From: Branchiostoma floridae
Lineage: Eukaryota; Chordata; Leptocardii; Amphioxiformes; Branchiostomatidae
Assembly: GCF_000003815.2 (NCBI RefSeq)
Contig: NC_049980.1
Coordinates: forward strand, 34,083,501-34,120,572
Reading direction: 5' to 3'
DNA: 37,072 bases
Shown here piece by piece: positions 9,060-19,865 of this stretch. The translations under genes were made by a program, and so were the position numbers. Below the pieces are notes generated by a model that was not told the origin of the DNA, did not search any database, and worked only from the letters and a program-made list of their open reading frames with translations. The first letter of the stretch is position 1; each line of letters opens with the position of its first letter.

Positions 9060-10265
9060 ATCTACTGTACAATGGTAGTCACTTCCCATTGTAGAGAATG
9101 TACAAATCTTTCCTCATGAACTATTATTAGTTCTTTTACGTGAAGAACATTCTAGAAAGGGATTTGCCTTGGTGGCCTTATCAAGCACATTCACTGTTTT
9201 GGGGCGACTCCTATAAAATGCTGAACGGACGAGTGGAATATTGATTTGAATATGTCTGGTTGGTTTGTTTATATTGTGTCATACAGTAGAATTGCGATTT
9301 CTTTTGTTATAATTCATTGTTTATTCTCTAAAGTGACCCTTTATCAAACAGATTTATTTGTGAATTGATTGTTATTTACAATTACATGTAACGTTACTTG
9401 TATTAATTGTAAGTTTCATATCATTGTTATTCATTTGTTTTTGTGTCCCATGTTGGGTTTTCTTGAAAATCAGTCACATAAGTAAAGGAGTAACTTAACT
9501 GTCACCAAGATGAATTGATACAAAACAAAGAAATCTAAAAAAACTAGACAGAAGTTAGGCCATGGTAATTTGATTACATGGATGACATCTGCGCGTGCGT
9601 ATCAATTTTCGTCCGTTTCCAGAAAAAGTTTTTAACCATATTGTAAATTTCACAAAGTAGCTGCAAAATGAACACATAAATGACGTAGATTTTAAAAGAA
9701 TATCAGAAAACGGATATCAAGGTCACATAAGGCCAACGTAAGTTTCAAAGAAGAAAATATGTAAAAAACACAGATGAAAAATATATTGTACATACACTGT
9801 ATGTTTGGTCATTTGTTTAACTTTCCTGACAACTTTGATTTCATGACGAAGACAACTTTTTTGGCTATTTTTTTTTCATTCCCACACTCGCATCAGTTTT
9901 TGGGGTCCCCAGAGGATGTCATCCATATAATAACGTGGCCTTTAGGAAAACAAAAACGAAGCAACAGAGTTCTGATGTGATCACAGTTTAATGATCTGTA
10001 GTTCTAGGCACATCAATCACCCTGCCGTGTTCACGGATAACAATTGTACCACATTTAGCGAGTAACGTCTTTTTAAACGAAAGGACTTCATCGCAAAACG
10101 TTATAGTTTTTTTTTCCCAACAGAACGCAGAAAAGCTAATGCTGTCATAATTGTCTTTATCACATGGACAAGTTTCATGAACAAGAAAGTACAAAATAAA
10201 CATATTTACACGTGTCTCTGTTGTACCTTACCGTCATAGGCACGCATGCGCCAGTAATGGTACAG
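9060..10265. other. Intergenic DNA between the convergent genes
   Basis: AT-rich sequence without a recognised gene, repeat array or transposon end. The short open frames here have no known motifs. Confidence 0.5.
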
Positions 10266-10270
10266 AGTCT

Positions 10271-10530
10271 GATGTTACATGGTACATCCAGTCTATCGGG
10301 GACTGGGCGGACTCTCTTCGGGGCTGTGTGGAGGTCTCCGCCGCCCAGGTCAACTATGGCACCCGGTAGTAGTTTTACGCAGTTGGAGAGAATTGTCCCT
10401 CCACGATAGCTCACTCCGACAGCGTAAAACCACTACCGGGTGCCACAACTGACCTGGGCGGTTGAGAGCCCCTGGCGTCCCGAAGTAGAGCCCGCCGAAC
10501 CCACGGTAGCCTGTGTACCAGGTCAGGTTT
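10271..10530. repeat. 260-bp near-perfect palindrome (fold-back element)
   Basis: Left arm about 10271-10398 and right arm about 10405-10530. The innermost 40 bases of the strongest block (10341-10380) match the reverse complement of 10422-10461 with four differences, including CCGCCCAGGTCA and GGCACCCGGTAGT. Similarity continues outward with small gaps (GGGCGGACTCT-CTTCGGG against GGCGGGCTCTACTTCGGG) and inward to the centre near 10401. No clear target duplication was found. The element lies just beyond the 3' end of the GTPase gene. Confidence 0.8.
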
Positions 10531-10559
10531 AATGACGAAAAATAATTAACTCTACACGT

Positions 10560-10565
10560 TTTAAT
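10560..10565 (-). terminator. Possible poly(A) signal of the GTPase gene
   Basis: ATTAAA on the - strand about 157 bases after the stop codon. A second ATTAAA lies at 10533-10528. No AATAAA occurs on that strand closer than about 1.3 kb, so these variant signals are the best candidates. The site is weak evidence on its own. Confidence 0.3.
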
Positions 10566-10721
10566 CACACCTCATGATGGCTAGGAGAGCCGGAATATGA
10601 GGGCTGTCAAGTTGGTGCTCTACGTGTCACCACACTTTCAACAAACGCAGTACAAAATATCCTTAGAAATGTACAAATGTCTTGCGAGGCAACCAGAGTC
10701 TTTTAGGGGCGAGGTGTTCAG

Positions 10722-11032
10722 CTACAAGATGCAGCACGACTCCTTCTGGTTCTTGGCGGCTTTCTTGAAGGAACTGATTGTCCTGATCGCGCTCGATCTT
10801 CTTTTCTCGGTTGCCTTCTGTTTGTTCGAGTCTCTGTTCTCGCAGGTTTCCGCGCTGTTCAACAAGGCCAGGAAGATGTCGTAGACGTTCCGGTTGTACT
10901 TGGCGCTGGTCTCCAGGAAGGGGCAGCGCCATTCTTCTCTTGCCGCCGTGACGGCCTCGTCTTTCTGCACCTCCCTGTCCACGGCCAGGTCCGACTTGTT
11001 CCCCACCATCACCAGAGGGATGTTCTCGGTAC
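10722..11032 (-). CDS. GTPase coding exon 3 (G4, G5, CAAX box)
   Basis: Acceptor TTTCCTCCTCAG just before 11032, preceded by a pyrimidine tract. The exon encodes residues 110-212 and ends with TAG at 10724-10722. It carries NKSD, ETSAK, a Ser/Lys/Arg-rich hypervariable tail with RRSS (187-190, possible basophilic kinase site) and the terminal CCIL. Confidence 0.93.
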
Positions 11033-14000
11033 CTGAGGAGGAAAGAACAACACATCTGTTAAAACCGGCGGCATTCAGCGTTCAGGTAGGGAACTAAAAA
11101 CACTTAGATTTGACAACAAGAGGGCTGTTTGTTTCAACTGCGCATGCTCAGCGAAATGCATTGTGGACAATTTGTCAAAGGTAAAGGCCCCTGCCTTGTA
11201 AACAGTTCTTGTCTTGTTTGACACATGCCCAGGCGTGTTTTATTTATGTCTCAGGGGCATTAACCTTTGACATATAATCCGCAGACGCATTTGGAACAAT
11301 GAACAGCCTTATTAGAAAATGACCAGTAAAACATGGCGGACGTGTATACTGACCTTTGACATTAACGACGAGCTTGCGCAGTTTGTGCGCCTCCTTGAAG
11401 GACTCTGCATCGTCGATGGAGTAGACGATGATGAAGCCGTGGGCAGTCTTGATGTTCAGCTCCTGCATGGCGGGAAACTGGTGCGTGCCGCCCGTGTCCA
11501 GGATCTCGATGCAGTGCATGTTTCCGTCTGGAAAGGCAGGAGAGCGAACTGGTCAATAACTAGTCATGTCACGGGCAACAACATCAGTTTACACGGTTTA
11601 TTCATCAACAAACACAGGATGGCTCCATTGCTGTTTGAAAAAGCACTTCCGAAATTTCTGACACGGACAACAGCATCTATTCATATGCTTGCACGATTGA
11701 ATTCTAAGTTTTCAAACATTGTCATATTAAGAATTTTATGTTGTATATTGAACGGTTTATGAGTAAGAAAGTTCAGTCAAATTTAAACCGTGCATATACT
11801 TACTATCTCTTTTTGCACACAATTTTTATACATTTCTTTGTATTTTGGATACTTTTTTTAGGTCAATTGGTCTTTGCTAATTAGATTCAACGAAGCACTT
11901 CCGCCAAGCGTCAAAATATTCCCACGTGTTGATAGTCTGCGATCTATCTTATTTGCCAGACTTCCGTTCCACTGACGGCCAGGCCGCTAGAATACGCACT
12001 GTGACGTCAAACGCGCGAACGGCAGAAGACTTCACAGGAGCCGCCGCTGGCCGACATGCCGTATTTGGGGGTAAGTCAATCCTTGCCTGCGTCAGCTGGC
12101 CTCTGGGCACCACGTCAGTACTAAACACAATCACCTTGTCATCGTATTCACCGGAAGTGGTTTTATGATGCTCTTCATCGCTTGTTTGATGCGGCGAGCG
12201 TAACAAAAACACGTATGGCTTCTCCCTTACAGCAGCTACAGTTAAGATAGTAATCCCCAACTAGTAATGGTATCCGTCAAATGTTGGAATACTAAGAAAT
12301 TGATGAAGAAAATAGAAAGAAATAACAATACAAATTCATCCCCGCTAACAGCTAAACAGCACCAATTACGTTCAGTGATAAGAATCAACTCACCGGAGGG
12401 TTATTTCAAGTGAATGAATGATATAAGGGATAGATATTTGAATGAATGAATGAATGAATGAATGAATGAATAATGAATGTATGAATGAATAATGAATAAA
12501 CGAACGAATGATTATGCAGCCGTATGTGGCAGGCTCGCTCGCGCCTCTCCAGTGCACCGAGTTAGAAATTTTTGACAACAGCTTCAAGACTTTGTAAGAT
12601 GCCAACACGTAGAGGATGACAGTCTAGGCAGTCATTAGCGATCTACACATGGATTCAACACGTCTGTAATGAGGCGGTAGTAAGAAGGTATTCTTGTTAT
12701 CAAAAGCTTGCTTTGTCAAGGCGATCGCATAATTAGAGCTACGCCCATTGTGGGAAACACCATGTAAAATCCTATGTCCACGTCACAAACAATCAGCATG
12801 TATTTTTTGTTGTTTTTCTCTGTTGGACACCAAGCTAAGTTGACACGGCGGACACGGTTCGTTAGTGCGCCCTGTTAGACTTGAAATTGTAACAAACTGG
12901 TGGAGACAAATTCTGATACAATGTTGCAAATGACCGGGTTGAGTTTCGAGTCGGGTACCAGGTCCCCTTGCGTGCTGAGTGTCTGAGCGAAGCACCATCC
13001 AGAGGATTACATCCACTTGGGTTAAAAGGATGGAGAGCCGCCGGAGCTATGTAATGGCGGTTCCCACAATCTTCCTCTCCAGTTGAAGTGTTATGATCTT
13101 ACCGGGGACTTGGCTTTCAGGCCTAGCATGAGTGTTTTTATAGGGTAACCGTAGAACAAAAAGCCATTTGAACACTCAATGTTACCCTGGTGCTCATGAA
13201 GAGTCACTGAACTTCAGTAACGGCAATGCGCAACTCAACGTGACTGCGCTACCTCCGCTTCACACAGAGCTCTCCGGAGCTGGAGTGTTATCGTCTGTCT
13301 GAGGAGAAGCGGGTTTGGCTTTTAGCTCGAGTGTTTTTGTAGAAAAACCGTAAAAAGAAAACGTTTTTTTTTTACACCTGGATCTATCGTTATCAAACCA
13401 CAGGTCTGCAACGTGAGCCGTGAGCTAGAGTGTTTTTGTAGAAAAACCGTTGAAACGAAAACGTTTTTTTTTACACCTGGATCTATCGTTATCAAACCAC
13501 AGCTCTGCAACGTGAACCCCGAGGTTGAGAATCAAAGCTAATGCATGTTTCCCTACTCGTGCAGTGCAAGATGAACTGAACTGACCTGAACAGTGCTTAT
13601 TACTGCGTCACCATACACAGGACCGTAGACTGGTATCTGTACCGACCCATGAAGAGAGGAGATTAATTTACACTGTCTTGGATTCGTTGCGACGCTTTTT
13701 TTTACATAATAACGAGATTTTGAGATTACTCTTAAAGCTCTGCATAAAAAAACAATGCAGGATATGGTCAAAAAGTCTGCAGCTGTGAATTAGAACTATC
13801 CCAGGATGAAGTTTACTATTACTTCTATGATACTTTCTCCCAAACGTTAGCATTTCAATGACATTTCGCGTGAGAGGATAAGATATTCCCTAGAGTCTTT
13901 TGAGGACAAAACACATATAAACACGCCCACACCTAAGACAAGTCAAGGTTCCTAAGTCATCCTTCTGTAAACGCCAGCTTGGTTCTCGCGAAAACATCTA

Positions 14001-16668
14001 AATGTCATGTCTCGGAATCCACAGAGCCTGCGCTAGCGGTGCCTGCTGTAAGCGGGAGGTGTGTGTTTACATTAACCACAGAAAACTGACGGGGTTTTGT
14101 TTTTCCTGCTGTCTCGCAACGGCTTTCAGCTTACCTCGGGTCTGTACTTCTAACATTGGTGACTGACCAGGGACCAGTTTGCGCCAGTTTACATCAAAAT
14201 ATGTTATTTCTGAGTAAGGGTCCTTCAGTTGAGCCTTCCTCTAATTCCAGTCGCCTACTTTACACACGGACAAGGTGACTGACCGAGATAAGCTCTGCCC
14301 ACTCATTTTCCAGCACAAGCACGTCCTCTATTACATAATTGTTGATCGTGTTCATCAATGCCACGAAAAGTCCATTCCCGCACCACGTACACCGCATTCA
14401 GAAGCTTCTCTAGTGACCACGACCCCCACGTACACCATATTTATAAACATATATAGTGACCACGACCCCCACGTACAACATAGTTACAAACATATCTAGT
14501 GACCTGTTTCTCGAAAACGGAAGGGACGACCTTTCAAGATCAATAAATAAATAAATAGATAAATAAAGACCACAGCCCCCGCGTACACCTCATTCACAAA
14601 CATATCAAACTTATCTAGTGACCACAACCACCACGTACACCAAAATCACAAACTTCTCTAGTGACCACAGCTCCTTTGACTTAAGGGGTTTTCACGTCTG
14701 CCCGAGACCGGTGTATTACATGTGCGATACAGTTACTATAAGCCCTTCCGTGCTGTGAGATAGTTTCGCAACAACCGCCGGATTTTCAGCACCCAGGGCA
14801 GTTACGATTGTAAAATGACCTTCGTTACCAGGAGGCAACCTTCCTGCGATATTGTTACGTTCTAGAAACTACTAGTGAAATGAGCCTCTTTCNNNNNNNN
14901 NNNNNNNNNNNNNNNNNNNNNNNNNNNNNNNNNNNNNNNNNNNNNNNNNNNNNNNNNNNNNNNNNNNNNNNNNNNNNNNNNNNNNNNNNNNNNNNNNNNN
15001 NNNNNNNNNNNNNNNNNNNNNNNNNNNNNNNNNNNNNNNNNNNNNNNNNNNNNNNNNNNNNNNNNNNNNNNNNNNNNNNNNNNNNNNNNNNNNNNNNNNN
15101 NNNNNNNNNNNNNNNNNNNNNNNNNNNNNNNNNNNNNNNNNNNNNNNNNNNNNNNNNNNNNNNNNNNNNNNNNNNNNNNNNNNNNNNNNNNNNNNNNNNN
15201 NNNNNNNNNNNNNNNNNNNNNNNNNNNNNNNNNNNCCAACCGTCGTTAATTAAGAAGGTTGCTTAAATGATAATGATAAAAATAATAGCGCTTTGTTGCA
15301 CATTCATGCCCTGTCGGGCTAAGTACAGCCTTATAGATACAAAAGGTAGTAATACAGTACACATGGTTTCTAAGACTATTTCTAAAACATGGATTCTAAA
15401 ACTAGTCTAATACATTTGTTCGGCTTCTTCTCGTTTCTTAGTAATGTTAGATATGTAGCTTGAGATATGTTTGTATAATGTAATTTGATCAGAATGAAGA
15501 AGACTTAGTAATGTAAAATATGTAGCTTGAGATGTGTTTGTATAATGTCGTTTGATCAAAATGAAGAAGACTTTGTTTTCCATCCACCAGCCTGATGAAA
15601 CTATTTACGGCTCAATCGTGGCAGTTCGCGAGTGGGCGGGCATGATGGCATTGGTTTATCGTGATTGTCGTCAACTTCATCAGATTCTCACAGAGCGGCA
15701 GCTGGCTAAAACTGGGTATAATTGGACTAAAGGTCTTCTGTGTCAGTAAATATAGCAAATCTGTGACAACATGACACCTTCGCGGCACCTCGTACTACGA
15801 GGATGGACTGAACTGTAGCAACACGATATATTTTAAATGATTTGATTAAATATAGCAAGTCTGCAACAAAATGGCACCTTCGCGGCACCTCTTACTACGA
15901 AGATGAACTGAACTGTAACAACATGATATATTCTTAATGTTCTGAGAAAATAAAGCAAGTATATAACACCCTAGCACCTTCGTGGCACCTCGGACTACGA
16001 GGATGAACTGCACGAACTGTAACAACATGATATATTGTGAGTGTTTATGNNNNNNNNNNNNNNNNNNNNNNNNNNNNNNNNNNNNNNNNNNNNNNNNNNN
16101 NNNNNNNNNNNNNNNNNNNNNNNNNNNNNNNNNNNNNNNNNNNNNNNNNACCAGTGTGTTATAGAGTTGCAGGAAAGCCAAACAGTGCAATGCAACAATA
16201 GCGGGGTTTCAGGGACCGAGGACAGATCCAATGGTATTCTGACCTCCAGTGAACCAGTGTGCTATAGAGTTACACACCACGGTGCAATGCAACAGCAACC
16301 GGGTTTTAAGGACCGAGGACAGCTCCAATGGTATTCTGCCCTCCGGTGTACCAGTGTGTTATAGAGTTACAGGACACGTCACAGTGCAATGCAACAATAG
16401 CGGGGCTTTCAGGACCGGGGGCAGCTTCAATGGTATTCTGACCTCCGGCTATTGCTAGCCTGCCAGCACTAGTGCTACGTTCTATAACGGGGAAATATAA
16501 AGTGCTTTTCTTACCTGGCAGTTGCAGGAAGTGTCTGTAGCATTCCTCCACCGTGGGCTCGTAGAAGGTGTTGAAGACGCCCCGCATGAACTGGCTGACC
16601 AGCGAGCTCTTCCCCACCCCGCCGGCGCCCAGCACAACCAGGCGTACCTGCTTCATCGGTCCGCGCAT
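10722..16668 (-). CDS. Ras-family small GTPase, Di-Ras/RASD/Rap-like (three coding exons)
   Basis: Joining 16668-16515, 11527-11354 and 11032-10722 gives 212 codons with clean GT-AG introns, both in phase 1. G1 is GAGGVGKSS (14-22), the effector Thr is T39 in YEPTVEE, G3 is DTGGTHQFPAMQ (62-73), G4 is NKSD (121-124) and G5 is ETSAK (150-154). The C-terminus has a basic stretch (KKAAKNQK, 199-206) and CCIL, a CAAX box whose final Leu favours geranylgeranylation, so membrane attachment is expected. The position of Ras Gln61 is Thr66, as in Rap proteins, and Ras Ala59 is Gly64, predicting slow intrinsic GTP hydrolysis. HQFPAMQ resembles Di-Ras and RASD proteins. The orthologue cannot be fixed by eye. 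A start at Met5 is a slightly shorter alternative. Confidence 0.92.
11033..11353 (-). other. GTPase intron 2
   Basis: A 321-bp intron with donor AAAG|GTCAGT at 11354/11353 and the acceptor noted for exon 3. No other feature was seen. Confidence 0.85.
11354..11527 (-). CDS. GTPase coding exon 2 (switch II)
   Basis: Acceptor CCTTTCCAG directly before 11527. The exon encodes residues 52-109: DGNMHCIEILDTGGTHQFP with the G3 box and the altered switch II, then FIIVYSIDDAESF, the usual Ras core strand and helix, ending VVNVK. Confidence 0.93.
12410..12512. repeat. GAAT microsatellite
   Basis: Interrupted runs of GAAT with some ATAAT and AAC variants, inside the GTPase intron. Confidence 0.9.
13060..13523. 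repeat. Tandem repeat with a 99-bp unit and a diverged upstream copy
   Basis: The landmark GAGTGTTTTTGTAGAAAAACC starts at about 13329 and 13428 (period 99). Each copy ends in TACACCTGGATCTATCGTTA-TCAAACCAC. A weaker copy with GAGTGTTTTTATAGGGTAACC lies near 13130. The units contain homopolymer T runs of nine to ten. Confidence 0.8.
14405..14675. repeat. 43-bp minisatellite
   Basis: TAGTGACCACGACCCCCACGTACA-type units begin at about 14411, 14454 and 14497 (period 43), then further diverged units at about 14567, 14614 and 14660 after an interruption holding an AATAAATAAATAGATAAATA run (14542-14565). Confidence 0.8.
14893..15235. other. Assembly gap (343 N)
   Basis: The bases are unknown. The length is not a round number, so it may be an estimate from read pairs. 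It lies inside the GTPase intron. Confidence 1.
15436..15575. repeat. Two-copy 67-bp tandem repeat
   Basis: GTAATGTTAGATATGTAGCT near 15441 and GTAATGTAAAATATGTAGCT near 15508, each followed by TTGAGAT-TGTTTGTATAATG and TTGATC-AATGAAGAAGACTT. The two copies are about 93% alike by eye. Confidence 0.85.
15747..16049. repeat. 100-bp minisatellite, cut by a gap
   Basis: Three copies with exact 100-bp spacing (TAWAGCAARTCT at 15751, 15851 and 15951), each with CACCTTCGYGGCACCTC and ACTACGARGATG-ACTG. The array ends in the N gap, so its full length is unknown. Confidence 0.88.
16050..16149. other. Assembly gap (100 N)
   Basis: A fixed-size gap between two different minisatellites; its true size is unknown. 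Confidence 1.
16150..16449. repeat. About 100-bp minisatellite, three copies
   Basis: Units start ACCAGTGTGYTATAGAGTT at 16150, 16253 and 16350. Each holds AGTGCAATGCAACARYA or a close variant and ends AATGGTATTCTGMCCTCC. It differs from the array left of the gap and ends 65 bp from the first coding exon of the GTPase. Confidence 0.88.
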
Positions 16669-16697
16669 TTCCAGTCGTACGGCTTGGAGAAAAATAT
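16515..16697 (-). CDS. GTPase coding exon 1 (P-loop, switch I)
   Basis: Acceptor TCCTCCTCCCGTGCAG just before 16697. The exon has 29 bases of 5' UTR, then ATG at 16668. It encodes residues 1-51: MRGPMKQVRLVVLGAGGVGK with the P-loop, then FNTFYEPTVEECYRHFLQLP with switch I. The frame is open upstream of the ATG, but the splice acceptor places that part in the intron. Confidence 0.92.
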
Positions 16698-17321
16698 CTG
16701 CACGGGAGGAGGAGAAAAGATCGTTAGACAAAGTGAACTGGTCTGGATGCATCTTTGTAACCATGTCTAAACATTGATCAGGAAATGTTTGCCTGCACTA
16801 GACCCGTACCTGAGACACCCAGCCAGCCTACTGTGCAGGCCCTGCGGTGTTTAGAGCTTTAATACCAGGCTCTGTGTGGGTGGTGCCGCATGGAAATGTC
16901 TCTAAATATCACAGAGATGAGACAGACTCCGGCACCAAGGCTACGGCGATAAAGTCTTACCCACCGCGAACCAACGCCAAGATCACACCGGCCCCTGCAC
17001 AGGAGGGCGGGCTAGAACCGAGCGGGCCAATCGCGAGAGAAGTCCAGCAAAGTCCAGATAATGCTAGAGAGCTCGACTATGAAGCAGCATTACCGAAACA
17101 TATAATGTTTTGCCAAATCCAAGTACTCTTGTCATGATCTTGGCTTGGGGTGAGAACTATAGCGCAATGTTTGGATGTGGAAACTATAGTACAATGTAGC
17201 ACTATGCAAAATAAGGATTAGCACCATCGAAACCCTGAAAACATCCAAATCGACGGATTAAGAATACAAGTGCGGCTCAGGCAAAGTAGGCAATGAAATA
17301 AGCAATGTACAGCGCACTTAC

Positions 17322-17348
17322 CACTCGTCTGACGTACAAGGTCCGTCT
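17322..17348 (-). other. Probable 5' UTR exon of the GTPase gene
   Basis: A strong donor AGTG|GTAAGT at 17322/17321 faces the acceptor at 16698, giving a 624-bp 5' intron. The exon start is set only by the TATA-like site about 30 bases upstream, with TCGGCATCAGACGG as a possible initiator. Confidence 0.5.
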
Positions 17349-17460
17349 GATGCCGACCCCGGGCTTCTGGCCCTTTTAACCGTTCCGCCCACTCAGATAA
17401 CAGTACGTCCCATGGACCTGCCAATCAGCCCACCAGATCTCTCAGCCAATCACAGGCGGC
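17349..17460 (-). promoter_or_regulatory. GTPase promoter: two CCAAT boxes, GC box, TATA-like site
   Basis: Read on the - strand, this holds inverted CCAAT boxes (CCAATCAG at 17421-17428 and CCAATCACA at 17446-17454 on the + strand), 25 bp apart, then GGGCGG (17390-17385) and TTAAAAG (17379-17373). The order and spacing fit an NF-Y/Sp1-type promoter driving the - strand. CCAAT boxes act in both directions, so divergent transcription is possible. Confidence 0.6.
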
Positions 17461-19048
17461 GTGCCTGATGAGTTGATGAACCGCGTCATCGCTATGTTGG
17501 AGCCTCACACGTCAACACCTCCCGCGCGCTGTAATTTGTTATTCCGTTTACGCACAGCCACCTTACACCCGAGGCGAGCCCACTCATTCTGTTACCGGTT
17601 TGTGTTACTGGTTTGCGATTTCACCGCCTTCAAAGGTAAAAACAACAGGGCTGATCATTCAGGCAGACCTGATCGCCATCTACGGAGGAGGAATTCATTA
17701 TGCGCTGTTTGTGTTTTTTGTCTTTCTTGTGTTTTTGTGAGTCATAATTCCTCACCAGCTTGACGCGACAGTACGGGGGAGCTCGGCAGACTTGTGAAAG
17801 ATAGAGCCCGTACAAGGGAATGCCTTATGCAGTAACAGCGTTTAGTTCAAGTGGCATCAGATGGCCCTGTGGTCCGGCTAGCAAGATCAAGGGATCACTC
17901 GCTCGGCCCCAGACATTCCGAGACACTGTATTTTTGGGAAAGGCAATTTTACAGGTGTAAATCTGAGAACCTGAATTCGATTGGTGAGGGAAAAGGTGGT
18001 GAAAGGAGAGGGTTGGGCTTCACGTTTTGATACCGTACCTCAGACACAGCGGATTGACCGCCCCTGCACCCACGGCCTCAACAGACTACAGAACCTTCAC
18101 TTTCACTAGAAGCATTTGTATGCATCTGCGTTTAGAAAAGTTTGGCCGGGAATAGATATAAACATGATTATCAGGAGAGACCAATATAAAAGTCTATGAA
18201 AACCTGCCGCCTTACATCACAAAGGACATTAGTTTTTCCTATGGTGTTGTCTGACCATAGGAAACTATGCTAACATGATGTACATTTGAGTAACTTTTTT
18301 TGCATATGATCCTAACGATGTAGTGGTTAAACAAATTTTTTCTACTCAGCTGTAGTTGTATGGAATTGTTCTTCTAGTTCATTCTAGTGACGCTGAAGAA
18401 GAGTGATGGAGATTGAATTGTATTTGAATACTGTACATAGACTGTTCATGATTTGTATGCAGCCTCCGTGGGCCAATATTGACCAAGGTAAAACCCGAAG
18501 TCACACAAACCCTACGTGAATGTCAGTCTCTGCCACACAGTCACAGTCATAGGGTATATCTGTAAGGTGACTCAGGTCTGTTGTAGAGTTATTCTCTACA
18601 CATTTCTCAAAGAAGCCCGACGCAATATTAGAGCATTTATACTTCTTATATTCTGAATCTGACAATCTTTATAACATTGACGTTTACTTCACCATATTAG
18701 CACACTTGTATCGTCATTTCATGCTTGGGCCACAGAAACAAGCCGCAATGGGCCACACCAGTCAGCCCAGGACTGGTCCAGTAAAGGTTTGGAGAATTGG
18801 CCGTTGTAGTAAGAGATCTTTGAAGCTTTGCAGGGATAAAAAAATCACCGCAAATGGACTGTAACAAACTTATTAAAGATTCGATTGCGTTCTAACAAGT
18901 TTTTTTGGTTTGTAGGAAAGCTGGACGCTATGAAGGACAACTCAAGCGGCAGTAGGAAGTTCGCACATTCCAAGACGAATCTCCAACCAGATGTTTCCAA
19001 GAGTCGTTTTCATCCAGCAATTTCAATTCAGAACAGGTCATCTTGACT
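17461..19048 (+). other. Weak two-exon candidate transcript, divergent from the GTPase promoter
   Basis: A frame open from 17461 reaches a donor CAAAG|GTAAAA at 17634/17635 in phase 1. The acceptor TTTGGTTTGTAG at 18904-18915 continues in phase as GKLDAMKDNSSGSRKFAHSK and on to TGA at 19046-19048. The joined product would be about 100 residues and matches no family I know. A single intron match in phase can arise by chance. If the first part is only 5' UTR, ATGAAGGACAAC (18930) could be the start. Confidence 0.18.
17640..18903. other. No gene recognised
   Basis: Mixed-composition DNA without clear repeats, transposon ends or coding exons, other than its possible role as an intron of the weak candidate at 17461-19048. 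Confidence 0.4.
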
Positions 19049-19586
19049 TCTCGTCACTGTCCACATTTCTATAGTCCTACGTGCACAACTTGAGTTCTTT
19101 TCACAGCGTGTCCGTGATTGACATGAAAGACGCAGAGGAAGAAAAGTTTTTTTATGAATTTATATCATTTAAAAAATCACATACGGAACAAGTGAACATA
19201 ACATCTCAGTTGTTATTATGCTCTCCACTGTTAAAAACACAATCAGAGTTCTCATTAAGCATGGAGTGATTTCGAGATGCGAGCGAAGAAAGAGTTCTAT
19301 CCTGTAATGGTTATAATTGGAACACTCGGATCAACAATGGCGGCTCTCACACAATAGCGTACCGGTGTCACCGCGGCTGTTAGTCACAAACAGAGATGCC
19401 CCGTGTCAATGGGCACCTTGTACGGCTTACTGGTGCTAATGAGCAGGTGTGCTGAAGGGAAGGAAAAATCAGATTTAAATGTGACATTTTCTCAATGATT
19501 ATGTTTTTTTTTCTTCCATGAGGATCAAGAACTCAGCTTGGATACAAACATCTTACCTTAATTTGCAAGGACGCCGTCTTCCAGCT

Positions 19587-19865
19587 GAACGAATGAATGA
19601 ATGAATGAATGGATGGATGACTGGATGACTGGATGAATGAATGAATGAATGAATGAATGAGTGAGTGAGTGAATGAATAGATGAATGAATGAATGGATTA
19701 ATGGATGGATGGATGAATAACTGGATGGATGAATGCATGAATGACTGACTGAATGAATGACTGACTGAATGAATGAATGGATGAATGCATGAATGCACGA
19801 ATGAATGCATGAATGAATGAAGGGTTTATTGCACTTCAATAAAACATTTCCAGCCAGTTGGGTGA
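19587..19865 (-). repeat. GAAT microsatellite, probably a LINE 3' tail on the - strand
   Basis: About 235 bp of GAAT with GGAT, GACT and GAGT variants, ending in GGGTTTATTGCAC. Read on the - strand, GTGCAATAAACC precedes the (CATT)n run, that is, an AATAAA signal followed by a simple tail, as at LINE 3' ends. The same junction occurs at 27463-27515. Confidence 0.7.

Larger units (their letters stand above)
11528..16514 (-). other. GTPase intron 1, repeat-rich, with two gaps
   Basis: A 5-kb intron with donor CCAG|GTAAGA at 16515/16514. It contains a GAAT microsatellite, four minisatellite arrays and two runs of N. No further exon is needed, because the flanking coding exons join in phase and give an uninterrupted Ras fold. 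Confidence 0.85.

Noticed and set aside
10350-10568. Reverse-strand frame with a GY-R-GFGGLYFG-like segment
   Set aside because: It is inside the palindrome; the opposite arm gives a similar reading, so the pattern comes from the inverted repeat and not from a protein.
14862-15266. Open frames of over 120 codons on both strands
   Set aside because: Almost entirely N; they are gap artefacts. The same holds for frames across 16050-16149 and 21040-21139.
15552-15749. 65-codon frame with a fairly protein-like composition
   Set aside because: No recognised domain, lies between two minisatellites in an intron, and runs into the 100-bp array at its end.
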